The notes: generated by a model from the sequence alone, not told the origin. 64,000 nucleotides of DNA from Opitutaceae bacterium (GCA_016794785.1 JAEUHC010000025.1:1-64000), one strand, 5' to 3'; positions 46,838 to 56,742 are shown, counted from the first letter of the stretch. Made by a program: numbers and translations.

Positions 46838-48382
46838 ATGACACGGCGATCATTCGTGCTCGGCTCCGCTTCCTTCGCCGCCGCCGCGATGCTATCGACC
46901 ACGCGTCTCACCGGCGCCGCGGCCGAAGCGACGCCGAAGCTGCCCAGCTATCCCTTTGCCCTCGGCGTGGCCTCGGGCGATCCAGCGCCATCCAGCGTCG
47001 TGATCTGGACACGACTCGCGCCCAAGCCCTTGGAGCCCGGCGGCGGCATGCCCGCCGCGCCGGTCGTTGTGTGGTGGGAGGTCGCCAACGACGAGCAATT
47101 CAAGTCCGTCGTGCGCTCCGGCACGACCTTCGCGACACCGCACTGGGGCCACTCTGTGCACATCGAGGTCGAGGGCCTGCGTCCGGACCGCTGGTATTGG
47201 TATCGGTTTCGCGCGGCCGGCGAGGTCAGCCCGACCGGCCGAACCCGGACCCTGCCGCCCGCGGGAGCGACACCGGATCGGCTGCGCTTCGCCTTTGCCT
47301 CGTGCCAGCACTACGAGACCGGTCTCTTCACGGCCTACGAACACCTAGCGCGCGAGGACCTCGATCTCGTGGTCCATCTCGGCGACTACATCTACGAAGG
47401 CGCCGCGCAGGCCGGCCGCGTCCGCCGCCACAACAGCACCGAGATCAAGACCCTCGACGAGTATCGCGCCCGCTACGCGCTCTACCGGCTCGATCCGGCG
47501 TTGCAGAAAGCCCATGCCCACGCCCCGTGGATTCTCACGTGGGACGATCACGAGGTGGCCAACAACTACGCGGGCGACATCCCCGAGCGCGCCGTGCCCC
47601 GCGAGGAGTTTCTCCTGCGCCGGGCCGCGGCCTACCAGGCCTATTTCGAGATGATGCCGTTGCGCCGCAGCGCGCAGCCCAAGGGACCCGACATGCTGCT
47701 CTACCGTCGCCTCGCCTTTGGCCGGCTCGCGTCCTTCCACGTGCTCGACACGCGCCAATACCGCACGGATCAACCGCAGGGTGACGGCCGAAAACCCTGG
47801 TCCGACGTGCTGCTCGATCCCAAGGGCACGTTGCTGGGCGAACAACAACGCCAGTGGCTTTACTCCGGCCTCGAGCGCTCGCCGGCCGGCTGGAACATCC
47901 TCGCGCAGCAGGTGATGATGGCCCCCGTGGATCGCACGCCCGGCCCGGAGACCGGCTTCAGCATGGATCAATGGCCGGGCTATGAATTCGAGCGCCGCGC
48001 GACCCTCCGGCATTTTGCGGAGCGCAAGATCAAGAATCCCGTCGTGCTCACCGGCGACATCCACAGCAACTGGGCCAACGAACTCGTGACCGACGTCAAT
48101 CGCCCGGACTCACCCAGCACCGGGGTCGAGTTCGTCGGCACCTCGATCACCTCGGGCGGCGACGGCATCGATCAGCCCAAGGGCACGGCCGATCTTCAGG
48201 CCGAGAACCCCTTCGTGAAATACCACAACACCGAGCGCGGCTATGTGCGCTGCGAAGTGACGCCGGGGCGTTGGACGGCCGACTACCGCACCTTGCCTTA
48301 CGTGACCCGGCCGGGCGCGCCGATCACGACCCGCGCGAGCTTCGTGGTCGAGAGCGGCCGACCGCAGCTGCATCGCGCATGA
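46838..48382 (+). CDS. phoD: Alkaline phosphatase D family phosphodiesterase, Tat-exported
   Basis: The 514-residue protein begins with a twin-arginine signal (MTRRSFVLGSASFAAAAMLS). It has the PhoD N-terminal domain (FALGVASGDPAPSSVVIWTRL) and the metallophosphatase core: FASCQHYETG, LDLVVHLGDYIYE, ILTWDDHEVANNYAGD, QYRTDQP and LTGDIHSNWANEL, whose Asp and His residues bind Fe/Ca. It hydrolyses phosphodiesters or monoesters in the periplasm. The ATG at 46838 fits the Tat signal. It overlaps the methyltransferase gene by 4 bp. Confidence 0.93.
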   Translation: MTRRSFVLGSASFAAAAMLSTTRLTGAAAEATPKLPSYPFALGVASGDPAPSSVVIWTRLAPKPLEPGGGMPAAPVVVWWEVANDEQFKSVVRSGTTFATPHWGHSVHIEVEGLRPDRWYWYRFRAAGEVSPTGRTRTLPPAGATPDRLRFAFASCQHYETGLFTAYEHLAREDLDLVVHLGDYIYEGAAQAGRVRRHNSTEIKTLDEYRARYALYRLDPALQKAHAHAPWILTWDDHEVANNYAGDIPERAVPREEFLLRRAAAYQAYFEMMPLRRSAQPKGPDMLLYRRLAFGRLASFHVLDTRQYRTDQPQGDGRKPWSDVLLDPKGTLLGEQQRQWLYSGLERSPAGWNILAQQVMMAPVDRTPGPETGFSMDQWPGYEFERRATLRHFAERKIKNPVVLTGDIHSNWANELVTDVNRPDSPSTGVEFVGTSITSGGDGIDQPKGTADLQAENPFVKYHNTERGYVRCEVTPGRWTADYRTLPYVTRPGAPITTRASFVVESGRPQLHRA

Positions 48383-48984
48383 GTGAAGACCCGACCGCGC
48401 CGGGCTTCTGGAACGAACGTTACCTCGCCGCGCGCACGCCGTGGGATTTCGGCGGCGTGCCGCCGCCGCTCGCGCGCTACCTCGCCACGCATCCCGGACG
48501 CGGTGCGACCGTGCTGATCCCCGGCTGCGGCTCAGGCTACGAGACGGCGGCGTTTGCCCAGGCGGGCTACCGCGTCACCGCGATCGACTTCAGCCCGCCG
48601 GCGGTCGCCAAGGCGCGCGCCACGGTCGGCCCCGCGCTCGCGGACCGCATCATCGAGGGTGATTTATTCGCCCACCCGCTGGCGGATGCGCCGTTTGATT
48701 TCATCTACGAGCGCACGTTTCTCTGCGCGCTGCCGCCGGCGTGGCGCGAGCGCATCGTCGCGCGCACCGCGGAGCTGCTGAAGCCGGGCGGCACGCTGGG
48801 GGGTATCTATTTTTTCGAGCAGAGCGAGGACGGCCCGCCCTTCGGGCTTGGGCCAGGGGAAGCGGACCGGCTCTTCGACGCCGGATTCAAACTCGTGCGC
48901 GACGAACCCGTGGCCGCGGGGGAATCGCTCGCTTTTTTTGCCGGCCGCGAGCGCTGGCAGGAGCGCACCCGCCGAATGCCATGA
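48379..48984 (+). CDS. SAM-dependent methyltransferase (TPMT-like)
   Basis: The 201-residue cytoplasmic protein has the thiopurine-methyltransferase-like start GFWNERYLAARTPWDFGG, the SAM motif VLIPGCGSGYETAAFAQAGYRVTAIDFSP, a DLFAHPL acidic loop, ERTFLCALPP and LKPGGTLGGIYFF. Bacterial TPMT-like proteins methylate thiols, selenium or tellurium compounds, but the substrate here is unknown. The start overlaps the PhoD stop and the stop overlaps the XdhC start (ATGA both), so the three form an operon. Confidence 0.9.
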   Translation: MSEDPTAPGFWNERYLAARTPWDFGGVPPPLARYLATHPGRGATVLIPGCGSGYETAAFAQAGYRVTAIDFSPPAVAKARATVGPALADRIIEGDLFAHPLADAPFDFIYERTFLCALPPAWRERIVARTAELLKPGGTLGGIYFFEQSEDGPPFGLGPGEADRLFDAGFKLVRDEPVAAGESLAFFAGRERWQERTRRMP

Positions 48985-49787
48985 ACTCGCCCTACGCTCA
49001 GATTGCAGAACTGGAGAGCGCGGGCACGGCGTTTGTGCTCGTCGTGCTGATCGAGTCCGTGGGCAGCACCCCGCAGGATGCAGGCGCCAAGATGATCGTG
49101 ACCGCCACCGGCCGCCTGGCCGGCACGGTCGGAGGCGGGCGCGTCGAGGCTCAGGCGGTGGCGTTTGCGCAGGAGCTGCTCGCCGCGACGGGCCCGGACG
49201 CAGCGCGCCCCCGCTTCGTCAGCTGGAGCCTCAAGGCCGATGTCGGCATGACCTGCGGCGGCACCGTGAAACTTTATTTCGAGCCACATCCCGCGGCCGA
49301 GGCCACGTGGCCCATTGTGATTTTCGGCGCGGGCCACATCGTGCAGGCGCTCGTGCCCGTGCTGCTCCCCCTGCCCTGCACGATCACCGTCTGCGACTCG
49401 CGGCCCGAGTGGCTCGCGCAGCTGCCGCGCGCCGCGAATCTCCGCGCGATTCAGCACGATAATCCCGCCGACCTCGTGCCGACGCTGCCGGCGCACGCCT
49501 TTGTGCTGTGCCTGACCAAGGGCCACGCCACGGATCGGCCCATCCTGCAGCGCGCGCTCGCGGAGCGAAATTTTCCGTTCCTCGGGGCCATCGGCAGTGA
49601 CGCCAAGGCCGCCGTGCTCCGCCGCGAGCTGATCGCCGCAGGCCTCGCCCCGGAGCGCGCCGCGCAGTTCCACTGCCCGCTGGGCCTCGATTTCGGCACG
49701 AACCACCCGCACGAGGTCGCGCTGAGCATTGCCGCGCAGCTGCTCAGTGAGCGCGATCGGATCGCACGAGCACGCTCCCAATCGTAG
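48981..49787 (+). CDS. xdhC: XdhC/CoxI family molybdenum-enzyme maturation protein
   Basis: The 268-residue protein inserts sulfurated molybdenum cofactor into xanthine-dehydrogenase-type enzymes. The N-terminal part carries VVLIESVGSTPQDAGAKM and GTVGGGRVEAQ, and DVGMTCGGTVKLYFEP has the conserved Cys. The C-terminal Rossmann half has VIFGAGHIVQALVPVLL, TKGHATDRPILQRAL, FLGAIGSDAKAAVLRREL and CPLGLDFGTNHPHEVALSIAAQLL. No XdhA/B or CoxL genes are in the window, so its client is unknown. The terminal stop TAG is inside the first arm of a REP-like repeat. Confidence 0.92.
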   Translation: MNSPYAQIAELESAGTAFVLVVLIESVGSTPQDAGAKMIVTATGRLAGTVGGGRVEAQAVAFAQELLAATGPDAARPRFVSWSLKADVGMTCGGTVKLYFEPHPAAEATWPIVIFGAGHIVQALVPVLLPLPCTITVCDSRPEWLAQLPRAANLRAIQHDNPADLVPTLPAHAFVLCLTKGHATDRPILQRALAERNFPFLGAIGSDAKAAVLRRELIAAGLAPERAAQFHCPLGLDFGTNHPHEVALSIAAQLLSERDRIARARSQS

Positions 49788-49850
49788 GGGCGCAGGCTTG
49801 CTGCGCCCAAAGGCCTGCCCGCGCAGGGCGCAGCAAGCCTGCGCCCCTAC
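49784..49850. repeat. 25-bp perfect inverted repeat (REP-like) after xdhC
   Basis: The arms 49784-49808 and 49826-49850 are perfect complements around a 17-nt loop. The arm core is GGGGCGCAGGCTTGCTGCG. The first arm includes the stop codon of xdhC. The gene to the right runs the other way, so the repeat lies between convergent ends, as does the one at 4184. Confidence 0.85.
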
Positions 49851-49869
49851 AGGCCAAGATCGAACGGCC

Positions 49870-51567
49870 TCAGTTCCCCCGCGTCCGCAGCCGCGCCGTA
49901 AAGCTCCACAGGCCCTTGGCGTTTTGGATTTTGATCAGGAAATGGTTCGCGCCCTTTTTCAGGCGCAACGGCACCACCTCGTCGTCGAGCCGGCTGGTGC
50001 GCTGCTGCCACTTGTCGTTCACGAGCTCGCCGTTGAGCCAGACTTTGAGGCCGTCATCGCTGCCGATGCCGAGCCACGCATCCGTGGCCTCCGGCACCTC
50101 GACCTCGGTCCACGCGTAGCCGACGCAGTAATCGTGGCTGTTGTAGGAAGCGCCGCCGAGGAAATCGACCAAGCCGTCCTGCGGCTTGACCGCCCGCCAT
50201 GTGAGCTTGGCGTCATCGACGTCCTGCTTCTGGCCGGCGACGGGGCGCACGCTCGCCGGACCGCCGGCATCGGTGAACCAATCGCTGTTGAACGCGTTCA
50301 TCTGCGAGGCGTTCGAGACACTGCCCGCCTTGCCCGCCGTCACCGCCTTGAGCATCACAATGCCATCCGGCCCCACGCGATCCACGCTCGTGAAAACTTG
50401 CTCAGGCACGCGGATCGGCTTCAGCACGAGCCAGCTCTTGAACGGCACGTCCCGGCGCGCCTCGCCGTTGACCCACGCCGCATCGGCCGCGTGCTGCTTG
50501 TTCTCCGGCGGAATCGCGAGCGCATAGGCATGGCGGCCGGGCGCGCCCGCCCCGCGCTCGACGGCCGGGGAAAAAATCGCGCCGCGCTTCAGGGCCTCTG
50601 CAATGACCGGCCGCAGCGGCTCGGGCACGCCGTCCGGGGCGAGCGTGACACCCGTCGGCCAGCCATTCGGACCGACGTCGATCACGGCCTCGACACGGGT
50701 CACACCGCGAATCCGCAGCGCATCGACGCGCAACGGATCCACCAGCAGCACCGGCGGGGCCGCACTGTCGGCATATTCCACGGGCCGCACTGAGCCGAGG
50801 TAGTGCGCGCGGTCGCGGGCGGTGCGGGGATTGGCGGGATTCAGGTCCCAGAGAAAATTGCTCGCGCCATCGACGAACTTCATCAGGTCCGCGACCTCGT
50901 TGATCGCATGGCCGAAAAGCGGCACGCCCTCGCGCGTGAGGAGCACGCACGCCATCCCCTGCATCGTGCCGAACCGCCGATATACCTTTGTGCCCGAAGC
51001 CTTGCCGGCCTCGGCCACCAACCAGGATCGCGCCGGCAGCGAGCCGCCGCCCATCGCCTCGGATGTCGAGGGAAACACAATCGTCGCGGCGCGGCCCGGA
51101 TAGACACGCTGCACCCGGCTCACAAAGGGCCCGAGATTGTCGAGCAGATGGCGCACCCCACCCTCGCGCTTGCCCACAAAGACTCCGACGATCAGCTCCG
51201 GCTCCGGCGTCTTCGCAAAGTCCACCGCGACCAGCTTGCCTTGCTCGGAGCGCCGAAGCTTGCCGACCAGTTCCGCGGTGGCCTCGCCCTTGGCTTCCGC
51301 CCAGGCTTCGGCCCGCGGCGCGCGCCCGGAGATGGCGGCATGAAAGCGCCGACAGTCCTCCGGCGAAAGGCCGCTGAGCGGGAGAAATTTCGAGGTGGTG
51401 CCGCCCGTGCGAAACACGGCCACCGGTCCCACCACCTCAATCGGCTCGCCACGAAACGTCGCCCCCTTGGGGTCCTTCCACTCGGGTGCCGCGGCACCCG
51501 CGGGCAACGAGAGGCACACCAGCAGCGAACCATGAAAGCACAATGCACGGGCAAACAGGGGTAACAT
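49870..51567 (-). CDS. Secreted multidomain protein with C-terminal PA14-like beta-sandwich
   Basis: The 565-residue protein has a signal peptide (about residues 5-27, ending PAGAAA). An N-terminal SHD1-like segment follows (WKDPKGATFRGEPIEVV ... LPLSGLSPEDCRRF), then a region like a TonB/energy-transducer C-terminal domain (RIRGVTRVEAVIDVGPNGWPTG ... ALKRGAIFSPAV) and, at the C-terminus, a glycoside-hydrolase-associated or PA14-type beta-sandwich (WLGIGSDDGLKVWLNGELV ... LRLKKGANHFLIKIQN). It probably binds carbohydrate or mediates envelope contacts. No catalytic motif is recognised. The ATG at 51567 begins the signal peptide. The combination is unusual. Confidence 0.8.
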   Translation of the reverse strand: MLPLFARALCFHGSLLVCLSLPAGAAAPEWKDPKGATFRGEPIEVVGPVAVFRTGGTTSKFLPLSGLSPEDCRRFHAAISGRAPRAEAWAEAKGEATAELVGKLRRSEQGKLVAVDFAKTPEPELIVGVFVGKREGGVRHLLDNLGPFVSRVQRVYPGRAATIVFPSTSEAMGGGSLPARSWLVAEAGKASGTKVYRRFGTMQGMACVLLTREGVPLFGHAINEVADLMKFVDGASNFLWDLNPANPRTARDRAHYLGSVRPVEYADSAAPPVLLVDPLRVDALRIRGVTRVEAVIDVGPNGWPTGVTLAPDGVPEPLRPVIAEALKRGAIFSPAVERGAGAPGRHAYALAIPPENKQHAADAAWVNGEARRDVPFKSWLVLKPIRVPEQVFTSVDRVGPDGIVMLKAVTAGKAGSVSNASQMNAFNSDWFTDAGGPASVRPVAGQKQDVDDAKLTWRAVKPQDGLVDFLGGASYNSHDYCVGYAWTEVEVPEATDAWLGIGSDDGLKVWLNGELVNDKWQQRTSRLDDEVVPLRLKKGANHFLIKIQNAKGLWSFTARLRTRGN

Positions 51568-51637
51568 GCACCGGCATCCGAAAACGCCCGAAACGCCCTT
51601 GTCAACGGGCGCGCAACCACCGTGCGCCCACACGGGA

Positions 51638-53515
51638 TTACCAGGCGATCCCGTAATCCTCGCCGTAGTCAGAGGCCGCGCCTTGGAGCGTGCCGCGCTC
51701 GCGATCGATGAGGATCGCTGTGATCGGACCGGAGGTGCGCGGCGCGGTCTCGACGCGATAACCCATCTTGGCGAGATCGGAGCGCACCCAGGGCGGCACG
51801 TCGGAGCGCACCACGATTCGGCCGGGCTCGGACTTGTGGTCGCCGAACGAGGACTGCATTTGGAAACTCTCGATGTTGGCCGCCTCCGCCGCCTCCTGCA
51901 CCGTCATGCCGAACTCCACCACGTTGAGGAAAAACTGGAGGAGGTTCTGGTCCTGCGAATCACCGCCTTGCACGGAGAAGGCCAGGAACGGTTTGCCGTC
52001 CTTCAGCGCGATGCTCGGCGAGAGCGTGACGCGCGGACGTTTGCCGGGGAAGACCACGTTGAAGGGATTCATCGCGCGGTCGAAAACGAAACTCTGCATG
52101 CGCTGCGAAAGACCGACTCCGGTCGTGCCCGCAATCACCGCCGGCACCCAGCCGCCGCTCGGCGTCACGGACACGACCCAGCCGTTCGCGTCGGCGGCCT
52201 GGATCGAAGTCGTGCCGGCGTGGAAGGCCTCGTCGTGCGTCATCGCCGAAAGTTCGGGGCCGGCCGGACGCGGGCGTCGGACCGAGGGTGGGATCGGAGT
52301 CCAGCGCTCGAGCAGATCGGAGAAAGGATTCTGGCCGCCTTGAAACGGATAGGGGTCGCCCGGACGGGCCTGGGGATCGTTATGCTCCCAATCGATCGTG
52401 GCGAACCGGGCGCGCGCGTAGTCCTTCGAGAGCAAGCCGCGGATCGGCTCCTCGGGCGGGAAATCGGGATCGCCGTAGTAGAAATCCCGGTCGGCGAACG
52501 CGAGGTTCATGCTCTGGTAGAGCGCATGGATGTAGCGCGTGCTGTTGTAGCCCATCGGCCGAAGGTCGGCGTGCTCGAGCAGGTTGAGCGCCTGCAGCAT
52601 CGCCGGACCCTGCGTCCAATGCGCCAGCTTGCAGACCTCGATGCCTTTGTAGGTCGTGGTGGCTGGCTCCTCCAACTTCACGCGCCAGCGATCAAGATCC
52701 GACATCTCAAACAACCCGCCCTGCTCCTGCGTCGCGCGCACGATCTCCTCCGCGATGTCACCGCGGTAAAAGCGATCATAGGCCGCCATGATCGCGGCCT
52801 TGCGATCCTGGCCCGCGGCGAGCGCCTCGCGCTCGGTCTCGACGAGCTTGCGGAGCGTCGCCGCGAGGTCGGGCTGGCGGAAAATATCTCCGGCCTCCGG
52901 CGCGGCGCGCTTCGCGGGATCGCCCTCGTCGAGATAGGGCAGAAAGACGCGCCTGGAATACGGCCACTTCATCATGCGTCCGCGCGCCTTCTCCATGGTG
53001 TCCGCCGCCACCTTCTCGATCGCGTAGCCGTCGGCCATCGCGATCGAGGGCGCGAGCACCTGGGCGAGCGACATCGTGCCAAACTCGGCGAGCATCACCA
53101 TGAGTCCGCCGGGCGTGCCGGGCGTGACGGCCGCGAGCGGGCCGAACTCCGGCGGGACGGTCATTTTCTTGTCACGGAAAAATTTCACCGTGGCGCCACT
53201 CGGCGCGGCGCCGAGCGCGTTGAGCCCCACGACGCGGCCGGTCTTGGGATTGTAGATCAGCGCCTGTGTCTCCCCGCCCCACCCGAGTGAATCCCACATC
53301 GTGCAGGTGGCGCCGAGCATGGCGCAGGTGGCATCGACGGCGTTGCCACCCTGCGCGAAAATCTGCGCGCCCGCTGTGGCCGCGAGCGGTTTGCCCGTGA
53401 TGGCGACCCACTTGGTGCCGTGCAGCATGGGCTTGGTCGTGGTTTGCGCAATGAGCGGCAGGGCGCAGACAATAGCAGCCGCGAGGGCGAAGCGTGGGCT
53501 CGGTGAAAGGCGCAT
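51638..53515 (-). CDS. ggt: Gamma-glutamyltransferase
   Basis: The 625-residue Ntn-hydrolase cleaves or transfers gamma-glutamyl groups of glutathione and related compounds in the periplasm. It has a signal peptide (MRLSPSPRFALAAAIVCALP), the N-terminal domain GGNAVDATCAMLGATCTMWDSLGWGGE, and the autoprocessing site T435-T436 in HAGTTSIQAAD, where the first Thr becomes the N-terminal nucleophile. LSPSIALKDGKPFLAFSVQGGD and FGMTVQEAAEAANIESFQ are also typical. The PRV-x-LSPS segment supports the GGT family; no separate acylase sub-type is claimed. The ATG at 53515 begins the signal peptide and is divergent from DUF748. Confidence 0.92.
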   Translation of the reverse strand: MRLSPSPRFALAAAIVCALPLIAQTTTKPMLHGTKWVAITGKPLAATAGAQIFAQGGNAVDATCAMLGATCTMWDSLGWGGETQALIYNPKTGRVVGLNALGAAPSGATVKFFRDKKMTVPPEFGPLAAVTPGTPGGLMVMLAEFGTMSLAQVLAPSIAMADGYAIEKVAADTMEKARGRMMKWPYSRRVFLPYLDEGDPAKRAAPEAGDIFRQPDLAATLRKLVETEREALAAGQDRKAAIMAAYDRFYRGDIAEEIVRATQEQGGLFEMSDLDRWRVKLEEPATTTYKGIEVCKLAHWTQGPAMLQALNLLEHADLRPMGYNSTRYIHALYQSMNLAFADRDFYYGDPDFPPEEPIRGLLSKDYARARFATIDWEHNDPQARPGDPYPFQGGQNPFSDLLERWTPIPPSVRRPRPAGPELSAMTHDEAFHAGTTSIQAADANGWVVSVTPSGGWVPAVIAGTTGVGLSQRMQSFVFDRAMNPFNVVFPGKRPRVTLSPSIALKDGKPFLAFSVQGGDSQDQNLLQFFLNVVEFGMTVQEAAEAANIESFQMQSSFGDHKSEPGRIVVRSDVPPWVRSDLAKMGYRVETAPRTSGPITAILIDRERGTLQGAASDYGEDYGIAW

Positions 53516-53622
53516 GGCAACGTGGGCGCACGCCAGCCAAGCCAGATTGGCGCCGACGGCGAGCCGCGAAACGCACTTGTGGAGTTGTAGACCGTGCGCC
53601 TGAGGAGCACAATCAATGCCGC

Positions 53623-56600
53623 ATGAAGCCATCCTCTCGCTTGAAACGCTGGCTCGTCGCCTTCGCCGCGCTCCTGGTTGTGTTCACCGTCGTGGGGTTC
53701 TTCGTGCTTCCGCCGATCATCAAGGCGCAGGCCGAGAAGCGCCTGGCCGCCGAACTCGGCCGCACGGTGCGCATCGGCCAGGTCGCCGTGAATCCCTATG
53801 CGCTCTCGCTCACGATTGAGGATTTCTCGATCCTGGAAAAGGACGGCACCACGCCGTTCATCGGCTGGCGGCGTGTCCACGTGGATTTCGCGGCACTCGC
53901 CTCCCTGCGCGGGGAATGGGTGCTCAGCGAGCTCACGCTCGACGGCTTCGACGGCCGCGTCGCGATCAACGCCGACCAGACGCTGAATTTTTCCGACATT
54001 CTCGCGAAGCTGACCGCAGAATCTGCCCCCGCATCGTCGCCCTCTCCGACCGGACCGAAAGCGGATAACGCGAAGCCCCGTCCTCTGCGCGTCGCCAAAC
54101 TCCAGGTGAACGACGCGCGACTCGACTTTTCCGACGCCACGCGCGCGACGAAATTCGCCACGATTCTCGGCCCGGTGACGTTCACAACCACCGATCTGCG
54201 GATGCCGAGCGCCTCCGGCGCACCCTACGGTTTCGAGGCCGTCACCGAAGCCGGGGAAAAACTGGCTTGGTCCGGCACGCTGCACACAGAGCCCGTGGCC
54301 TCCACCGGCGAGTTCGCCATCGAAAACATCGTGCTGAAAAAATACGCGCCCTACTACGCCGAACTCGCGCAGGCCGACCTCACCGATGGAAAACTCACCC
54401 TCCGCGGCCGCTACGAGGTCAGCCTCGCCGCGGGTCAGCGCACGCTCAAGCTCGCCGGGGGCAGTGTGCAATTGCGCGGGCTGAAGCTGCTCGAACGCCG
54501 CACTCAAGCGGAGGCTGTCGCGCTCCCGGCGCTGGACATCACGGGCATCAACGCCGATGCCATCGCGCTCAAGGCGAGCATCGATTCCCTCGCCGTCTCG
54601 GGCGGGCACGTGCGCGTGCGCCGGGAAAAGAATAGCGCGCTCAACCTGCTCGCGATGCTCGCGCCACCGGTCGACACCGCGCAGGCCGCCCGCAAATCCG
54701 TTGCGCCTCCGTCCGCGCCACCCTCCACCCCATCGCCCAAGCCTGAGTTCACGCTCCGTTCTTTGGCGGTGAAAGACGTGCGTCTCGAGTTCTCCGATCT
54801 GGCGGTTCCGCGGCCCGCGCAGCTCGCGCTCGAAGGCGTGCAGGTGGCGCTCCAGAATCTCACGCTCGCTGAGGGCGCGAAGATGCCCGCGCAAGTGGCC
54901 TTTGGGCTGTCCCCCAGCGGCTCGGTAAAGATCGAGGGCGACATCGGCCTCTTCCCTCTGACGGCCAACCTCAGGATCGCCGTCGAAAAAATCGGCTTCG
55001 CCGCCGCGGCTCCCTACGTCGAGCAGTTCGTCAATGCCCGCCTCGCCGATGGCGAGGTCACCACAACCTTAATTGCCCAACTGGCCCTGTCCGAGGGTGC
55101 ACCGCCCACCGCCACGGTGGCTGGCGATGTCCGCGTCGAGCGACTCGCCGTGCTCGATGCCCGCAACGCCGAGCTGGCCGGGTTTCGCTCTCTCAACCTG
55201 CGCGGACTGAGGATTAGCAACGCGCGCGAAACCGCCGTCGCACTGGAGGAAGTCGCGCTCGAGGCACCGTATGCGCGCGTGGTCGTGCTCGAAGACCAGA
55301 CGCTGAACCTCGCCACACTTGCACGCAGCGCCCCGGCCGCCCCCGCCGCCGGCACCCCCAGCCCGACCGCACCGTCACCGGACACCCCCGCCGCAAAAAT
55401 CGAGATCGGCCAAGTCACGATCAGCGGCGGCGACTTTCGTTTCACCGACCGATCGTTGCAGCCCGGCGCAGGGCTCTCGTTGCGCGATCTCGGCGGCACG
55501 ATCACGGGCCTATCCTCCGTCAACCCGACCAAGGGCGACCTCGATCTCAAAGCGACAGTCGATGGCACCGGCCCGGTCGCGATCTCCGGCAAGCTCGATC
55601 CGCTTGGCGTCGTCAAGAAGGTGGACCTGAAAGTTGACTTCAAGAACGTGGACCTCCTGCCGCTGGGCGCCTACTCCGGCAAGTTCGCCGGCTATGAACT
55701 CGCGCGCGGCAAGCTCGCGCTCGATGTGAAACTCCACGTCGATGGACCGGTGATCGCCGCGTCCAACGTCCTCACGCTGCGGCAATTCACCTTTGGCTCG
55801 GCGGTGCAGAGCCCCGAGGCCACCAAGCTCCCCGTGCGCCTCGCCGTCGCGCTGCTCAAGGATCTCGACGGCAACATCGTGATCGACGTGCCCATCGAAG
55901 GACGCACCGACGATCCGGAATTCCGCATCGGCCGCGTCGTCTGGCGCGTGATCGGCAACCTGCTCGTGAAGGTTGCCACCTCGCCCTTCGCCCTGCTCGG
56001 CGCCGCTTTCGGCGGCGGTGGCGACGAACTCGCATTCCAGGATTTCGGCGCCGGTTCCTCGGAAATCGGCGCCGGCGAGTTGAAGAAACTCGCGACGATG
56101 ACGACTGCCTTGAAAAACCGGCCGGGCTTGAGCCTGAGCCTCGAAGGCAGCTTCGACACCGCCGCCGACACCCACGCCTTGAAGCGCGTGAAACTCGATG
56201 CGATGGTGCGCCGCGCCCTCTGGGAAACCAAGCGCAAGGCCGATCCCAACCTGCCGCCCCCGGACCGCTTCACCGCCACGGCGGAGGAACTCGCCGCTAC
56301 GACCAAACGCCTCTTCGACGAGAAATTTCCGCCCGGCTCGCAATTCGGCACCCCGCTGCCGGCGCCGCCCCCGCCCGTGGAACCCCCGCCGGCGCCCCAG
56401 GGTTTCTTCCAGCGCCTGATCTCGACTATCACTCAGGAAGAAAGCCGCCAGCGCGCCGCGGCGGAGAAGAAAAATGCGGAACTGGCCGCGGAGCACCAGC
56501 GCGCCGTCGCTGCCGTCACATCGGCCGGGCTGCCTCTGGCGGAGATGACCGGCCGCCTCGCCGAGGCGGTGGTCGTCGGACCCGAAGATCTCCGCGCCCT

Positions 56601-56742
56601 GGCGCTGGCCCGCGCACAGCGGGTGCGGGACTATTTCATCACGCAGGGCGGAATCGCGGCGGAAAGAATCTTCCTCGCGAAGGCGACGGAGAACGCCCAG
56701 CCGGAGGGCAAAGGCCCGCGCGTGTTTCTGGAGTTGCAGTAG
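53623..56742 (+). CDS. DUF748 (AsmA-superfamily) envelope protein
   Basis: The 1039-residue protein has an N-terminal membrane anchor (RWLVAFAALLVVFTVVGFFVL) followed by long beta-rich repeats of the AsmA/DUF748 type: LAAELGRTVRIGQVAVNPYALSLTIEDFSI, VDFAALASLRGEWVLSEL and several ARLDFSDAT-like strands, with Pro/Ala linkers near residues 130-145, 350-375 and 560-590. The C-terminal third holds FGAGSSEIGAGELKKL and a Pro-rich stretch. AsmA-like proteins probably bridge the periplasm and move phospholipids to the outer membrane. It is divergent from ggt and convergent with xerD. Confidence 0.88.
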   Translation: MKPSSRLKRWLVAFAALLVVFTVVGFFVLPPIIKAQAEKRLAAELGRTVRIGQVAVNPYALSLTIEDFSILEKDGTTPFIGWRRVHVDFAALASLRGEWVLSELTLDGFDGRVAINADQTLNFSDILAKLTAESAPASSPSPTGPKADNAKPRPLRVAKLQVNDARLDFSDATRATKFATILGPVTFTTTDLRMPSASGAPYGFEAVTEAGEKLAWSGTLHTEPVASTGEFAIENIVLKKYAPYYAELAQADLTDGKLTLRGRYEVSLAAGQRTLKLAGGSVQLRGLKLLERRTQAEAVALPALDITGINADAIALKASIDSLAVSGGHVRVRREKNSALNLLAMLAPPVDTAQAARKSVAPPSAPPSTPSPKPEFTLRSLAVKDVRLEFSDLAVPRPAQLALEGVQVALQNLTLAEGAKMPAQVAFGLSPSGSVKIEGDIGLFPLTANLRIAVEKIGFAAAAPYVEQFVNARLADGEVTTTLIAQLALSEGAPPTATVAGDVRVERLAVLDARNAELAGFRSLNLRGLRISNARETAVALEEVALEAPYARVVVLEDQTLNLATLARSAPAAPAAGTPSPTAPSPDTPAAKIEIGQVTISGGDFRFTDRSLQPGAGLSLRDLGGTITGLSSVNPTKGDLDLKATVDGTGPVAISGKLDPLGVVKKVDLKVDFKNVDLLPLGAYSGKFAGYELARGKLALDVKLHVDGPVIAASNVLTLRQFTFGSAVQSPEATKLPVRLAVALLKDLDGNIVIDVPIEGRTDDPEFRIGRVVWRVIGNLLVKVATSPFALLGAAFGGGGDELAFQDFGAGSSEIGAGELKKLATMTTALKNRPGLSLSLEGSFDTAADTHALKRVKLDAMVRRALWETKRKADPNLPPPDRFTATAEELAATTKRLFDEKFPPGSQFGTPLPAPPPPVEPPPAPQGFFQRLISTITQEESRQRAAAEKKNAELAAEHQRAVAAVTSAGLPLAEMTGRLAEAVVVGPEDLRALALARAQRVRDYFITQGGIAAERIFLAKATENAQPEGKGPRVFLELQ

